64,000 nucleotides of DNA, taken from positions 62,001 to 126,000 of the forward strand of contig JAJPJX010000136.1 in NCBI GenBank assembly GCA_021324015.1. Reading direction: 5' to 3'. The notes beneath the pieces were generated by a model, which searched no databases, was not told the origin of the DNA, and saw only the letters and a program-made list of their open reading frames with translations. Position numbers and translations under genes: made by a program. The first letter of the stretch is position 1. Each line of letters begins with the position of its first letter. The stretch is from Solibacteraceae bacterium (GTDB lineage: Bacteria > Acidobacteriota > Terriglobia > Bryobacterales > Bryobacteraceae). This document shows positions 1 through 8,170 of this stretch, in pieces.

Positions 1-1
1 T

Positions 2-1015
2 GTCGCCGCGGTTCGGGAAGCCTCCGGCGCGGCCCCGGAGCAGTATGTGCACTATCAGGATCTGCTAGCCGACCGCCACATCGACGCCGTGGTCATCGGC
101 ACCCCCGACCATCAGCACTGCACCATGCTCACGGCAGCCGCCCGCGCGGGCAAGGACGCCTACGTCGAGAAGCCCCTGGCGATGGACATGAAGGAACTCA
201 TCGAGGCGGTGGACGCGGTCAAGAAGCACGACCGCGTCGTACAATGCGGCACGCAGATCCGCAGCCTGCCGGCGTCGGTGGCCGCACGGGCGTTTGTGAC
301 CTCCGGCGGCCTGGGCAAGATCCTTAAGGTCGAGCAGGTGCGCAACAGCTACAAGCCCTACTGGCACGGCTACGGAGAACGCAAAGTGGAAGAAGCCGAC
401 GTAGACTGGAAGGCCTTCCTCATGCACCGCAAATACCGACCCTTCCAGGCGGACCAGTACGCCGCCTGGTATGGCTACCGGGAATTCTCGCGCGGGCCGC
501 AGACCAACCTGGCGGTTCACTTCATCGACCTGGCGCACTACATCACCGGCGCGCAGTTTCCCAAGCGTGCCGTGGCCATCGGCGGCATCTATCGCTGGAA
601 AGACCAGCGTACCGTGCCGGATTCCGTGGAACTCACTCTGGAGTACCCCGACAACGGCGGCTTTCTGGTGCGCTACACCACCGTGTTCGGCACCAACGCC
701 GGCAACTACCTGAAGTTCTTTGGCACTCGCGGCGTGATCGACGCCACCCGCTGGCGCTGGGAGGAGCCTTTTGTGCTCACCGGGGAGGGCTCCGGCGAGC
801 CTGACCGCATCGAACCCGGCGCGCGGATTCCGCCCATGGAAAGCACGCCCCACATGAAGAACTTTCTGGAGTGCCTGCGCACGCGCCGGGCGCCCAACGC
901 TCCCATCGAGGCAGGTTACGCCCACTCGGTGGCCACCATCCTGGTGGACGAAGCCCTGGTGCGGGGCACCCGCATGGTCTACGACCCCGCCAAGCGGGCA
1001 GTCCACCCCGGCTAG
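2..1015 (+). CDS. Gfo/Idh/MocA family oxidoreductase, 5' truncated by the window edge
   Basis: The reading frame is open from base 2, so the gene begins upstream of the window; the GTG at 47 is probably an internal codon. The visible part ends a Rossmann fold (VVIGTPDHQH) and carries the family signature YVEKPLAM, whose lysine is the usual catalytic residue, followed by a C-terminal half with LAVHFIDLAHY, typical of Gfo/Idh/MocA proteins. The N-terminal glycine-rich NAD(P) motif and any signal peptide lie outside the window. Members oxidise or reduce sugars, inositols and related polyols with NAD(P). The substrate cannot be deduced. It converges with the minus-strand operon that ends at 1026. 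Confidence 0.9.
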   Translation, partial: VAAVREASGAAPEQYVHYQDLLADRHIDAVVIGTPDHQHCTMLTAAARAGKDAYVEKPLAMDMKELIEAVDAVKKHDRVVQCGTQIRSLPASVAARAFVTSGGLGKILKVEQVRNSYKPYWHGYGERKVEEADVDWKAFLMHRKYRPFQADQYAAWYGYREFSRGPQTNLAVHFIDLAHYITGAQFPKRAVAIGGIYRWKDQRTVPDSVELTLEYPDNGGFLVRYTTVFGTNAGNYLKFFGTRGVIDATRWRWEEPFVLTGEGSGEPDRIEPGARIPPMESTPHMKNFLECLRTRRAPNAPIEAGYAHSVATILVDEALVRGTRMVYDPAKRAVHPG

Positions 1016-1025
1016 CCGCGGCCGG

Positions 1026-2348
1026 CTATCTGGCCGAAGTGCGGACCGTCTCTTCGAACCGCCGGCGCTCGCGCGTCTTGGCGGCGGGGTCGATGATTGC
1101 CTCAGCGTCCTGACGCGCGTCGAAGGCGATCTCCATGAAGCCGATATGCATCTCGTCCCAACTCTGGTCGCCCCACGTCACGGTCTTGGCCGGGTCCGGG
1201 TTGAACGGGTTGTTGGGAGAATTGTCGAAGACGGCCACGGATCGAATGGTGGTCCCGGCCGGCAGCCGCTTGGGATCTTTCAGGAAATAGGTGGTCTGCC
1301 AGTTGAAGCTGTAGTGCGGCACGTTCAGCAGGGTCTCGTCATGCCCATCCGGAAACTGCGCGGTGATCCGCATGGCTTTCCCGCGCAGGTGCATGTGCGG
1401 CTGCAGCGAAATCAGCGTCACAGGTTTGCCGAAGGTAATCTCCGCCGTCGAGGAGAAGGCCGGGGCCCCAGGCGGAATGCGAATGCCCATATCCTGCGTC
1501 TGCGTCGAAAGCACCCGCTCGCGCGGCGCCTCACGCGCGAAATACAGGCCCAGCTCGGAATCGTCGGTCTGCTCGTGCCCGTTGGCCGTGAAGTGCATTT
1601 CCAGCACGATGTCCGACCCGGCGCGGATCAGCTTGGCCTGGCCTTCGCGCCAGGGAATGGGGCGGTAGCCGGGCTCATAGCCGATCAGCAGTTCGCGCCG
1701 TTCGAAGACCCCCTCCTGCGGGCGGCCGATCCGGCGTTGTGCCAGGGTCGGCACCACAAACTGATCACGCGGCAGCCCTTCCAGGTAACTGGATCCCGGC
1801 GGGCGCACGAACGCGTTCATATGGTGCACTACCGCGCGCTTGTCGATGCGGAACTCCGCCGCGCGAATCCAATGGTCCTGGGTGAAACGGGTGGGCAGGA
1901 TCAGGAATGTATACGGGATCTCGCCCTTGGCGGCCACGCGATAACTGGGCACGCGGACCACCAAGTCGGGCTTGCCCAGCCTCCAGCCAGTCTCGGATTT
2001 CAGCGGCGGCGGATACTCCGTGGCGGGGCCTTCCGGAGCGCCGGCATCTACCCAGGCAGCGATGGTATGGATCTCCCCTTCCGTCAGGGTCCGCTCATTC
2101 TGGAAGCGCTCGCCCGTGCCTGCCTCTGCGTGCCAAGGGGGCATGCTGCGGCTCAGCACCGCCTCGCGGATGGCTTTGGCCCACGGGCGGGTGTCGCGGT
2201 AGGTAGTGAAGGCCATGGGGCCGATCTCCCCCGCCTGATGGCATCCCTGGCACTTGGCCCGCAGGATGGGATACACAGCCCCGGAGAAGGTCTGCGCCCC
2301 AGCCAGCGCGGCAAACCCAAACCAAACCACTCCATGCAACATCCGCAT
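1026..2348 (-). CDS. Exported cytochrome c / PHM-like copper monooxygenase fusion
   Basis: A 440-residue protein with a short signal peptide ending near AGAQ (residue 19). A cytochrome c-like segment follows: CQGCH at 33-37 is a CxxCH heme-attachment motif, and Met69 in RSMPPW is a plausible axial ligand. The remaining two thirds resemble the two-copper peptidylglycine/dopamine monooxygenase core. VVHHM matches the paired histidines and LEMHF the third histidine of CuH; PHMHLRG matches the HxH of CuM and SWDEM its methionine. The copper set therefore looks complete, and heme c could supply electrons. The substrate is unknown. It is the last gene of the run of four exported proteins, 18 bases after the dehydrogenase gene. 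The family match is from motifs, not a search. Confidence 0.8.
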   Translation of the reverse strand: MRMLHGVVWFGFAALAGAQTFSGAVYPILRAKCQGCHQAGEIGPMAFTTYRDTRPWAKAIREAVLSRSMPPWHAEAGTGERFQNERTLTEGEIHTIAAWVDAGAPEGPATEYPPPLKSETGWRLGKPDLVVRVPSYRVAAKGEIPYTFLILPTRFTQDHWIRAAEFRIDKRAVVHHMNAFVRPPGSSYLEGLPRDQFVVPTLAQRRIGRPQEGVFERRELLIGYEPGYRPIPWREGQAKLIRAGSDIVLEMHFTANGHEQTDDSELGLYFAREAPRERVLSTQTQDMGIRIPPGAPAFSSTAEITFGKPVTLISLQPHMHLRGKAMRITAQFPDGHDETLLNVPHYSFNWQTTYFLKDPKRLPAGTTIRSVAVFDNSPNNPFNPDPAKTVTWGDQSWDEMHIGFMEIAFDARQDAEAIIDPAAKTRERRRFEETVRTSAR

Positions 2349-2366
2349 ATGGGCTCCGGCAGGCCT

Positions 2367-3377
2367 TCAGTAACCCTTTTGCTTGTTCACCACGTTGATG
2401 AGCGGCTTACCGTCTACAAAACGCTCGATGTTTTCCTTCACCGTTTCGACCATGCGGTCGTGGTCCCGGTCGGAGCGCCCGGCGATGTGCGGCGTAATGA
2501 TCACGTTGTTGAATTTCCAGAGGGGGTGGCCCTTCGGCAGAGGCTCGGGATCGGTGACATCCACGCCGGCGCCGGAGAGCCGCTGTCCGTCTAGCGCGCG
2601 CACCAGGCTGTCCAGATCGTAGATCCCGCCGCGACTGACGGCAATAAACCAGGCGCCCTTTTTCATCAGATCGAATTGCTTCGGCCCCATCATCTTGTGG
2701 CTTTGAGGGGTGTGCGGCGCGGAGATAAACACCACGTCCGCCTGGGGGAGAACGTCATTGAGCTGATCGGGCTTGACTACTTTCACCAGGAACGGACTGA
2801 AAGGCTTGTCTTCCGGATCGACGCCGATCACGTTCATCCCGAAAGCCCAGGCTCGCGCCGAGATCTGCATCCCGATGCCGCCCACACCGATGACCACCGC
2901 GGTCTTCCCCCGCAGTTCGATGCCCGGATACGGCCGCGGCGTCTCCCACTTCTCTTCCTGCTTATTCTGCCAGTAAAGTTGCAGGTGTCGCGAGAGCATC
3001 AACAGCATGGCCATGGCGTGATCGGCGATCTCCGGGCCTTGCACCTCTTTGTTGTTGGTGAGCACGATGTTGCTGTCCCGCAGATCGTTGCCGCCGGAGA
3101 GAAACAGCACGTTCTCGACGCCGGCGCTCATCACCTGCACCCATTTCAAATGCGTGCCGGCGCGCACCTCGGCGGGCCTGATGTTCCCAATGAAGGCGTC
3201 GGCATCCGGGACTTCCTGCATCACGTTGGCCTTGTTGACAGGGACAATCCGGGCCTTATCGGTGACCGCCTGGAGTTCCTTTACGAACCCGGGGTCATTG
3301 GTTTCGACCAGAATCTTTTTGGTCTGTCCGCAAAGCGCGGCGGCACAGACGGCGACTAGCAGAACCAGACGACGCAT
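2367..3377 (-). CDS. D-2-hydroxyacid dehydrogenase with an N-terminal signal sequence
   Basis: 336 residues of the NAD-dependent D-isomer 2-hydroxyacid dehydrogenase family, which interconverts 2-hydroxy and 2-keto acids. The nucleotide-binding motif GVGGIG is at 164-169. The expected catalytic residues are Arg249 (VSRGG), Glu278 (DPEPLP) and His297 (TPHIAG). Unusually for a cofactor-dependent cytoplasmic family, the protein starts with MRRLVLLVAVCAAALCGQ, a basic n-region plus hydrophobic core resembling a Sec signal. The catalytic domain starts right after it, so this is an addition to the usual length. It lies 44 bases downstream of the lactonase gene in a run of exported proteins. Location in the periplasm is inferred, not shown. 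Confidence 0.88.
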   Translation of the reverse strand: MRRLVLLVAVCAAALCGQTKKILVETNDPGFVKELQAVTDKARIVPVNKANVMQEVPDADAFIGNIRPAEVRAGTHLKWVQVMSAGVENVLFLSGGNDLRDSNIVLTNNKEVQGPEIADHAMAMLLMLSRHLQLYWQNKQEEKWETPRPYPGIELRGKTAVVIGVGGIGMQISARAWAFGMNVIGVDPEDKPFSPFLVKVVKPDQLNDVLPQADVVFISAPHTPQSHKMMGPKQFDLMKKGAWFIAVSRGGIYDLDSLVRALDGQRLSGAGVDVTDPEPLPKGHPLWKFNNVIITPHIAGRSDRDHDRMVETVKENIERFVDGKPLINVVNKQKGY

Positions 3378-3421
3378 GGTTTTGTCTCCTTAGCGAAAAC
3401 CGGAATTCTATCGCAAACCTC

Positions 3422-4471
3422 TCACGCGATGTGGGCGCCCTGCGTCTCCACATAAACCGCGTACAGCGACTGGCTGGCGGCCATGAACAGGCGATTGCGC
3501 CGGCGCCCGCCGAAGCACACGTTGGCGCAGATCTCCGGCAGCCGGATCATTCCGATGCGCTCGCCGGATGGCGTAAAGACGTGAACCCCGTCATATCCCG
3601 GCCCTACCCAGCCCGCGCCCACCCAGATATTCCCGTCGATATCGGCGCGAATCCCGTCCGCCAGCCCGGCTTTGCCGGCAAGCTCCATGGAGCAGAACTG
3701 GCGCCCGTTCCGCAGCGACCTGCCATCCACGATGTCGTAAACCCGGATCACTTTCGGGGCGTTGGGATAGTGCGTGGCGCCGGTGTCGCACACGTAGAGT
3801 TTTTTGTAATCCGGGGAGAAGCACAGGCCGTTCTGTTTGTAGCCTTCGTCGGTGACCTTTTCCATTCTGCCGGTCTTGCCGTCCACCCGATAGACGGCCT
3901 CTTTGAGCTCCAGTTCGCCCTTGGCGCCTTCATAGTTGCTGAGCGCTCCGTAGCCGGGGTCCGAAAACCAGATGCCGCCGTCCGGGTGCACGATCACGTC
4001 GTTGGGCGCATTCAGCGGTTTGCCGTCCCACTTGTCCGCCAGCACCGTGATCTTACCGTTCGGCTCGTAGCGCACCACACGGCGGTTGCCGTGCTCGCAG
4101 GAAATCTGGCGGCCCTCGTAATCGAAGGTGTTGCCGTTGCTGTTGCCCGCCGGGCTGCGCATCACGCTGACGTGGCCGTCCTCTTCCAGCCAGCGCAACT
4201 GGCGGTTGTTCGGAATGTCGCTCCAGACCAGGTATTGACCCCACCCGCTCCAGGCCGGACCCTCGGCCCACAGGCAGCCGGTGAACAGGCGCTCGATGTG
4301 CGTGTTGGTCACCCTGTACTTGTCGAAGCGCTTGTCCAGGCTGATGATGTCCGGATCCGGATAGCGAATGGGGTTCTTGCCGCTCCAGTCGCGCTCAGCG
4401 CGCGCGGAGGCGGCCAGAGCCGCGCCGGCGGCGGCGAACAGGGAGCGCCGGCTGAGGTTCATATCGGGCAT
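3422..4471 (-). CDS. Exported SMP-30/gluconolactonase/LRE family protein
   Basis: 349 residues (346 if the second ATG at 4462 is used). The N-terminus SRRSLFAAAGAALAAS is a twin-arginine type signal. The body is a six-bladed beta-propeller of the SMP-30/gluconolactonase family, with CLWAEGPAW near the start (metal-binding Glu), LNAPNDVIVHPDGGIWFSDP (the conserved Asn and Asp of the calcium site) and QNGLCFSPD. Such enzymes hydrolyse sugar lactones. A TATACT hexamer sits between this gene and the upstream DUF1080 stop (17-base gap), 11 bases before the start. Its neighbours suggest a role in extracytoplasmic sugar oxidation; the substrate is not known. Confidence 0.9.
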   Translation of the reverse strand: MPDMNLSRRSLFAAAGAALAASARAERDWSGKNPIRYPDPDIISLDKRFDKYRVTNTHIERLFTGCLWAEGPAWSGWGQYLVWSDIPNNRQLRWLEEDGHVSVMRSPAGNSNGNTFDYEGRQISCEHGNRRVVRYEPNGKITVLADKWDGKPLNAPNDVIVHPDGGIWFSDPGYGALSNYEGAKGELELKEAVYRVDGKTGRMEKVTDEGYKQNGLCFSPDYKKLYVCDTGATHYPNAPKVIRVYDIVDGRSLRNGRQFCSMELAGKAGLADGIRADIDGNIWVGAGWVGPGYDGVHVFTPSGERIGMIRLPEICANVCFGGRRRNRLFMAASQSLYAVYVETQGAHIA

Positions 4472-4488
4472 AAGCGCATGACAGTATA

Positions 4489-5361
4489 TCAGGGCCGGTG
4501 CCTTCGCGGCCCACGATCAGGGCTGATCGTAGCCGCCCAGACGCGGATCCAGATGTTGCGGTAGCGCACCGGTGTGTCGTGATCCTGCAGGCCCAGGGGT
4601 TCCTCCGGACCGTGCGGCGCGTAAGTGCCCACCACGCGGTGCGCCATGCGCCCGATGACCTGCTGGTGGTTCTGCACCACCACGCCGTTGAAGAAAATCG
4701 TCTCATAAGCGGGCTTCACCACCTTCTCGCCCTCGAAATGCGGCGCCTCGAATACGATGTCGTAGACATTCCACTCGCCCGGCTTCCGCGCCGGGTTCAC
4801 CAGCGGAGGCCACTGCCCATAAATGGCGCCTGCCTGGCCATCGGCATAGGTGGGATTGTTGTAGGAATCCAGCACCTGAATTTCGTAGCGGTGCATCATA
4901 AGCACGCCGCTGTTGCCGCGCCACTGGCTGTCGCCGGTGATCTCCGCGGGCGCGGACCATTCGATATGCAATTGGCAGTCACCGAACTTTTCCTTGGTGA
5001 CCAGGTCGCCTGTGCCGGGAACGATCTCCATGTACCCGTTCTCCACCTTCCATCGCGGGGGCAAAATCTGGTCACGGTCCTTGCCCTTGCCGTACTGCAC
5101 CCACTGCGAAAGGTCCTTGCCGTCAAACAGTACTACGGCATCCGAGGGAGGGTCGCCGGGTCTTTCACCCGGCGCCACCACGCGGGGATGCGGCCGGTTG
5201 ATATCGTGCACCCGCCATTTCTGGCCTGGCAGATAGGGGGTATCGGAGTAGCCTATGGGAGAAGTGCGGTATTTCGGCTTGGCTGCCTGCCCTAAGATGC
5301 TCACTGCCGCGACGGCCATCAGAAGCACACCGGCGGCGCAATACAGAGATTTCCTGGTCAT
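4489..5361 (-). CDS. Exported DUF1080 (3-keto-disaccharide hydrolase domain) protein
   Basis: 290 residues with a signal peptide (cleavage near LGQA, about residue 26). The DUF1080 jelly-roll starts at VVLFDGKDLSQW, the usual entry motif, and continues with WKVENGYMEI, GDCQLHIEW and GNSGVLMMHRYEIQVLD, all characteristic of the family. Members hydrolyse 3-keto-glycosides or act as glycan-binding modules. It is the first gene of the four-gene minus-strand run that also encodes the lactonase, dehydrogenase and heme/copper monooxygenase. The C-terminus after IWIRVW is arginine- and proline-rich and less family-like. Confidence 0.9.
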   Translation of the reverse strand: MTRKSLYCAAGVLLMAVAAVSILGQAAKPKYRTSPIGYSDTPYLPGQKWRVHDINRPHPRVVAPGERPGDPPSDAVVLFDGKDLSQWVQYGKGKDRDQILPPRWKVENGYMEIVPGTGDLVTKEKFGDCQLHIEWSAPAEITGDSQWRGNSGVLMMHRYEIQVLDSYNNPTYADGQAGAIYGQWPPLVNPARKPGEWNVYDIVFEAPHFEGEKVVKPAYETIFFNGVVVQNHQQVIGRMAHRVVGTYAPHGPEEPLGLQDHDTPVRYRNIWIRVWAATISPDRGPRRHRP

Positions 5362-5390
5362 CGTGGGTCCTCGAATGCTACCAGGATATT

Positions 5391-6140
5391 CTATGACGCC
5401 AGCACATTCAGATTGTGGACGATGTCGTCGCTCTCGACCGCGCGGATGGACGCAAGTTCCATGTTCAGGGGTGGGGGCGGACGCACGATCAACCTGCCCA
5501 GTAGTTCCACCTCCAGGTCCACGAGTCCGATCTCCACGTCCCTTCCCCGGGGCGGCGCGGCATTGAGCTTCAGCGCCACATCCCAGGCGTGCGCGCGCGC
5601 CTTTTCCAAGCTGAAGTTGATGATCCGCGTGTCCGTACGCAGCCCCAGCTTTTCGAGCAGCCCGATCATCGGAGAGATGGCGGCCATCTGCAGTTCCACC
5701 GCACCCACCTGTTCCGCCAGGACGGCGTTGATCTCGTCAAAGTCGCCCTCCAGGCCGGCGAGGGCCGCACCCGGCGCGACCTCCGCGGCGGCAATCCCCA
5801 GGTCCAGGTTGATATGCGCGTTCATCCCCACCAGAAGCTGCTGCACAACCAGTAGCGCGGGATTCGCGGCGGCCTGGAATGCCACCATCCAACTGCCCGT
5901 CACCGCGGCGCCCGCGCGAAACTGGCCGTAGGCGTCCAGGTAGCGGCGCGCAAACAGGACGTCGAAACGCTCCATGCGCGGGCCATCCTGGAAGCGCCCG
6001 GCCGCGATTCCGAACTTGACCGCGCGAGTGACCCGGCGGTAGAGGGCAGCGAAGTAGCCCAGCCGGCTGTGCTCCGCCCGCGCCTGGTCGATGATGGCAT
6101 CGAGCGCCTCCAGAACGTCGTCAATTGTCTCCACCGGCAT
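5391..6140 (-). CDS. DUF5995 family protein
   Basis: 249 residues from the ATG at 6140, which follows the upstream gene's TGA after two bases; a frame extension upstream of this ATG is ignored because it lies inside that gene. The sequence is alpha-helical, with RYLDAYGQF, GSWMVAF and the strongly conserved GMNAHINLDLGIAAA, matching DUF5995. The function of this family is unknown; the paired histidines and acidic residues could bind a metal, but this is speculation. No signal peptide is seen. The tight junction with the upstream small helical protein suggests a two-gene unit. Confidence 0.8.
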   Translation of the reverse strand: MPVETIDDVLEALDAIIDQARAEHSRLGYFAALYRRVTRAVKFGIAAGRFQDGPRMERFDVLFARRYLDAYGQFRAGAAVTGSWMVAFQAAANPALLVVQQLLVGMNAHINLDLGIAAAEVAPGAALAGLEGDFDEINAVLAEQVGAVELQMAAISPMIGLLEKLGLRTDTRIINFSLEKARAHAWDVALKLNAAPPRGRDVEIGLVDLEVELLGRLIVRPPPPLNMELASIRAVESDDIVHNLNVLAS

Positions 6141-6142
6141 GC

Positions 6143-6544
6143 TCAGCAGGGCTGCCCCAGCGCCGAAAGCAGCTTGCGCATCTCCGAGTGGCACATCACA
6201 ACGTTGGGGTCGCGCTGCAAGGCCTCAAAATAGCACTTCTCGAAGCCCCGCCCGTTCTCGGCCGGCACCAACAGGCTGCGCGCCTGCCGCAGCAGGCAAA
6301 AAGCGTCCTCAACGGTCGGCGCCTCTTCCGAGTCCAGCGTCTCGTCGATTCGCACGATAAACTCCGAAAGCTCGTGCAGCCAGGCAAACCAGGGGTCGTG
6401 CAGGACCAGTTCCAGCAGGTGCGAACTCGACCGGATGCGGGCCACATCGTGCTCATACGTGCCGCGCTCAGAGTCCAGCAGCGTCTTATGCAGACGCAGC
6501 AACCCGTTGCGCAGCGCGGTCAGGTCTCGGCGGACAGCATCCAT
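6143..6544 (-). CDS. Small conserved helical protein of unknown function
   Basis: 133 residues from ATG 6544; upstream in-frame codons run into the divergent dehydrogenase gene, so this start is preferred. The protein is predicted all-helical and cytoplasmic, with RLHKTLLDSERGTYE, DPWFAWLHELSEFIVRIDE and a final FEKCYFEALQRDPNVV. It resembles small uncharacterised proteins I recall from other bacterial genomes but cannot name. The stop is two bases before the DUF5995 start, so the two are almost certainly co-translated. The 79 bases to the divergent ALDH gene should contain the promoter. Confidence 0.7.
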   Translation of the reverse strand: MDAVRRDLTALRNGLLRLHKTLLDSERGTYEHDVARIRSSSHLLELVLHDPWFAWLHELSEFIVRIDETLDSEEAPTVEDAFCLLRQARSLLVPAENGRGFEKCYFEALQRDPNVVMCHSEMRKLLSALGQPC

Positions 6545-6623
6545 GACAACAAAGTTATGGTAGCGCACCGCATCGCACGGCCGATGGTTTGATTTCAGAG
6601 CAGCAGCGTCCGCACAATGAATT

Positions 6624-8136
6624 ATGCAGACCAGCGGCATTCTGGAACGGCTGGAGATTGAGCCCGTGAATTCCGGCGCCTGCCACGGCGACTGGATTGC
6701 GCAGCCCGGCGGGGGAGACCTGGCCTCCATCAGCCCGCGCGACGGATGCGTGCTGGGACATGTGCAGATGGCCGCCCGCCAGGACTACGAGGAGGTGCTC
6801 TGCCGGGCGGCGGAGACGTTCCGGCGGTGGCGCATGTTCCCCGCGCCCAAACGCGGCGAGATCGTTCGCCAGATGGCCGAGGAACTGCGCCGCTCGAAGG
6901 ACGACCTGGGCGCCCTGGTCTCCCTGGAAATGGGCAAAATCCTCGCCGAAGGCCGCGGCGAGGTACAGGAGATGATCGACGTCGCCGACTTCGCCGTGGG
7001 GCTCTCCCGGCAGTTGTACGGTCTCACCATGCAGAGCGAGCGTCCCGCCCACCGCATGTACGAGCAGTGGCATCCCCTGGGACCGGTCGGCGTCATCAGC
7101 GCCTTCAATTTCCCCGTGGCGGTCTGGTCCTGGAACGCTATGATCGCGGCGGTTTGCGGCGACGTCGTGGTCTGGAAGCCCTCTTCGGAAACCCCGCTCA
7201 CCGCTATCGCCGTGCAAAAGATCTGCAACCGAGTCCTGGCGCGGAACGGCTGGCCGGGCGTCTTCAATCTGGTGATCGGCCGGGGCGGCGCCGTGGGTGA
7301 CCCTGCTGGCGGATCCACGCATCCCCCTGGTGAGTTTCACCGGCTCCACCGAAGTGGGCCGCCACGTGGCCCGCGCGGTTGCCGGCCGGTTGGGCCGCAC
7401 CATCCTGGAACTGGGCGGCAACAACGGCGTCCTGGTGATGAACGATGCCAACCTGGATCTCGCTCTGCGGGCCGTGCTGTTCGGCGCGGTCGGCACCGCC
7501 GGACAGCGCTGCACCACCACCCGGCGTCTCTTCCTTCAGCGTGGCATCGCGCGAAAAATGACCCAAGCGCTGGTCGAGGCCTACCGGCAGGTGCGTATTG
7601 GCGACCCGTTGGACGAGCGCACCGTGATGGGCCCCCTGGTAAACCAGCAGGCGGTTGAGGACATGATGCGAGGCCTGGAGGCCGTGCGCGCCCAGGGGGG
7701 CGAGATCCTCTACGGCGGCAGGCTCCTGGGCGGCTGTTTCGCCGAGCCCACCCTTGTACGAGCTCATCCGGAGATGCCCATCCTTCGGGAAGAGCTGTTC
7801 GCGCCGGTGCTCTACCTGGTTGAATTCGATGCCCTCGCGGACGCCCTTCGCTGGCACAATGACGTCCCCCAGGGGCTTTCCTCGGCGATGTTCACCACCA
7901 GCCTCATCTCCGCCGAGACTTTCCTCAGCCACACCGGCAGCGACTGCGGCATCGCCAACATCAATCTTGGCACCAGCGGCGCGGAGATCGGCGGAGCCTT
8001 CGGCGGGGAAAAAGACACGGGAGGAGGACGCGAATCCGGAAGCGACGCCTGGAAGGCCTACATGCGCCGCCAGACCAACACCCTGAACTGGTCCACGGAC
8101 CTTCCGTTGGCGCAGGGCATCCGCTTCGACGTGTGA
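6624..8136 (+). pseudogene. ALDH7-type aldehyde dehydrogenase interrupted by a frameshift
   Basis: Two adjacent frames together encode a full aldehyde dehydrogenase of the ALDH7/AmaB type (2-aminoadipic semialdehyde or piperideine-6-carboxylate dehydrogenase group). The first frame runs from ATG 6624 through GPVGVISAFNFPVAVW and WKPSSETPL to GRGGAVG near 7298. The second frame resumes at about 7297-7300 with LLADPRIPLVSFTGSTEVG, the catalytic Glu region LELGGNN and the nucleophile GQRCTTTRR. The frame change is one extra base or two missing bases in GTGGGTGACC (7293-7302). Alignment length favours a two-base loss. Everything else is intact, so this is either a very recent inactivation or an assembly error. 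Confidence 0.85.
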
Positions 8137-8170
8137 CCGATGCCGCTCAGTTGCCGCCGAGGGTAGGGGA

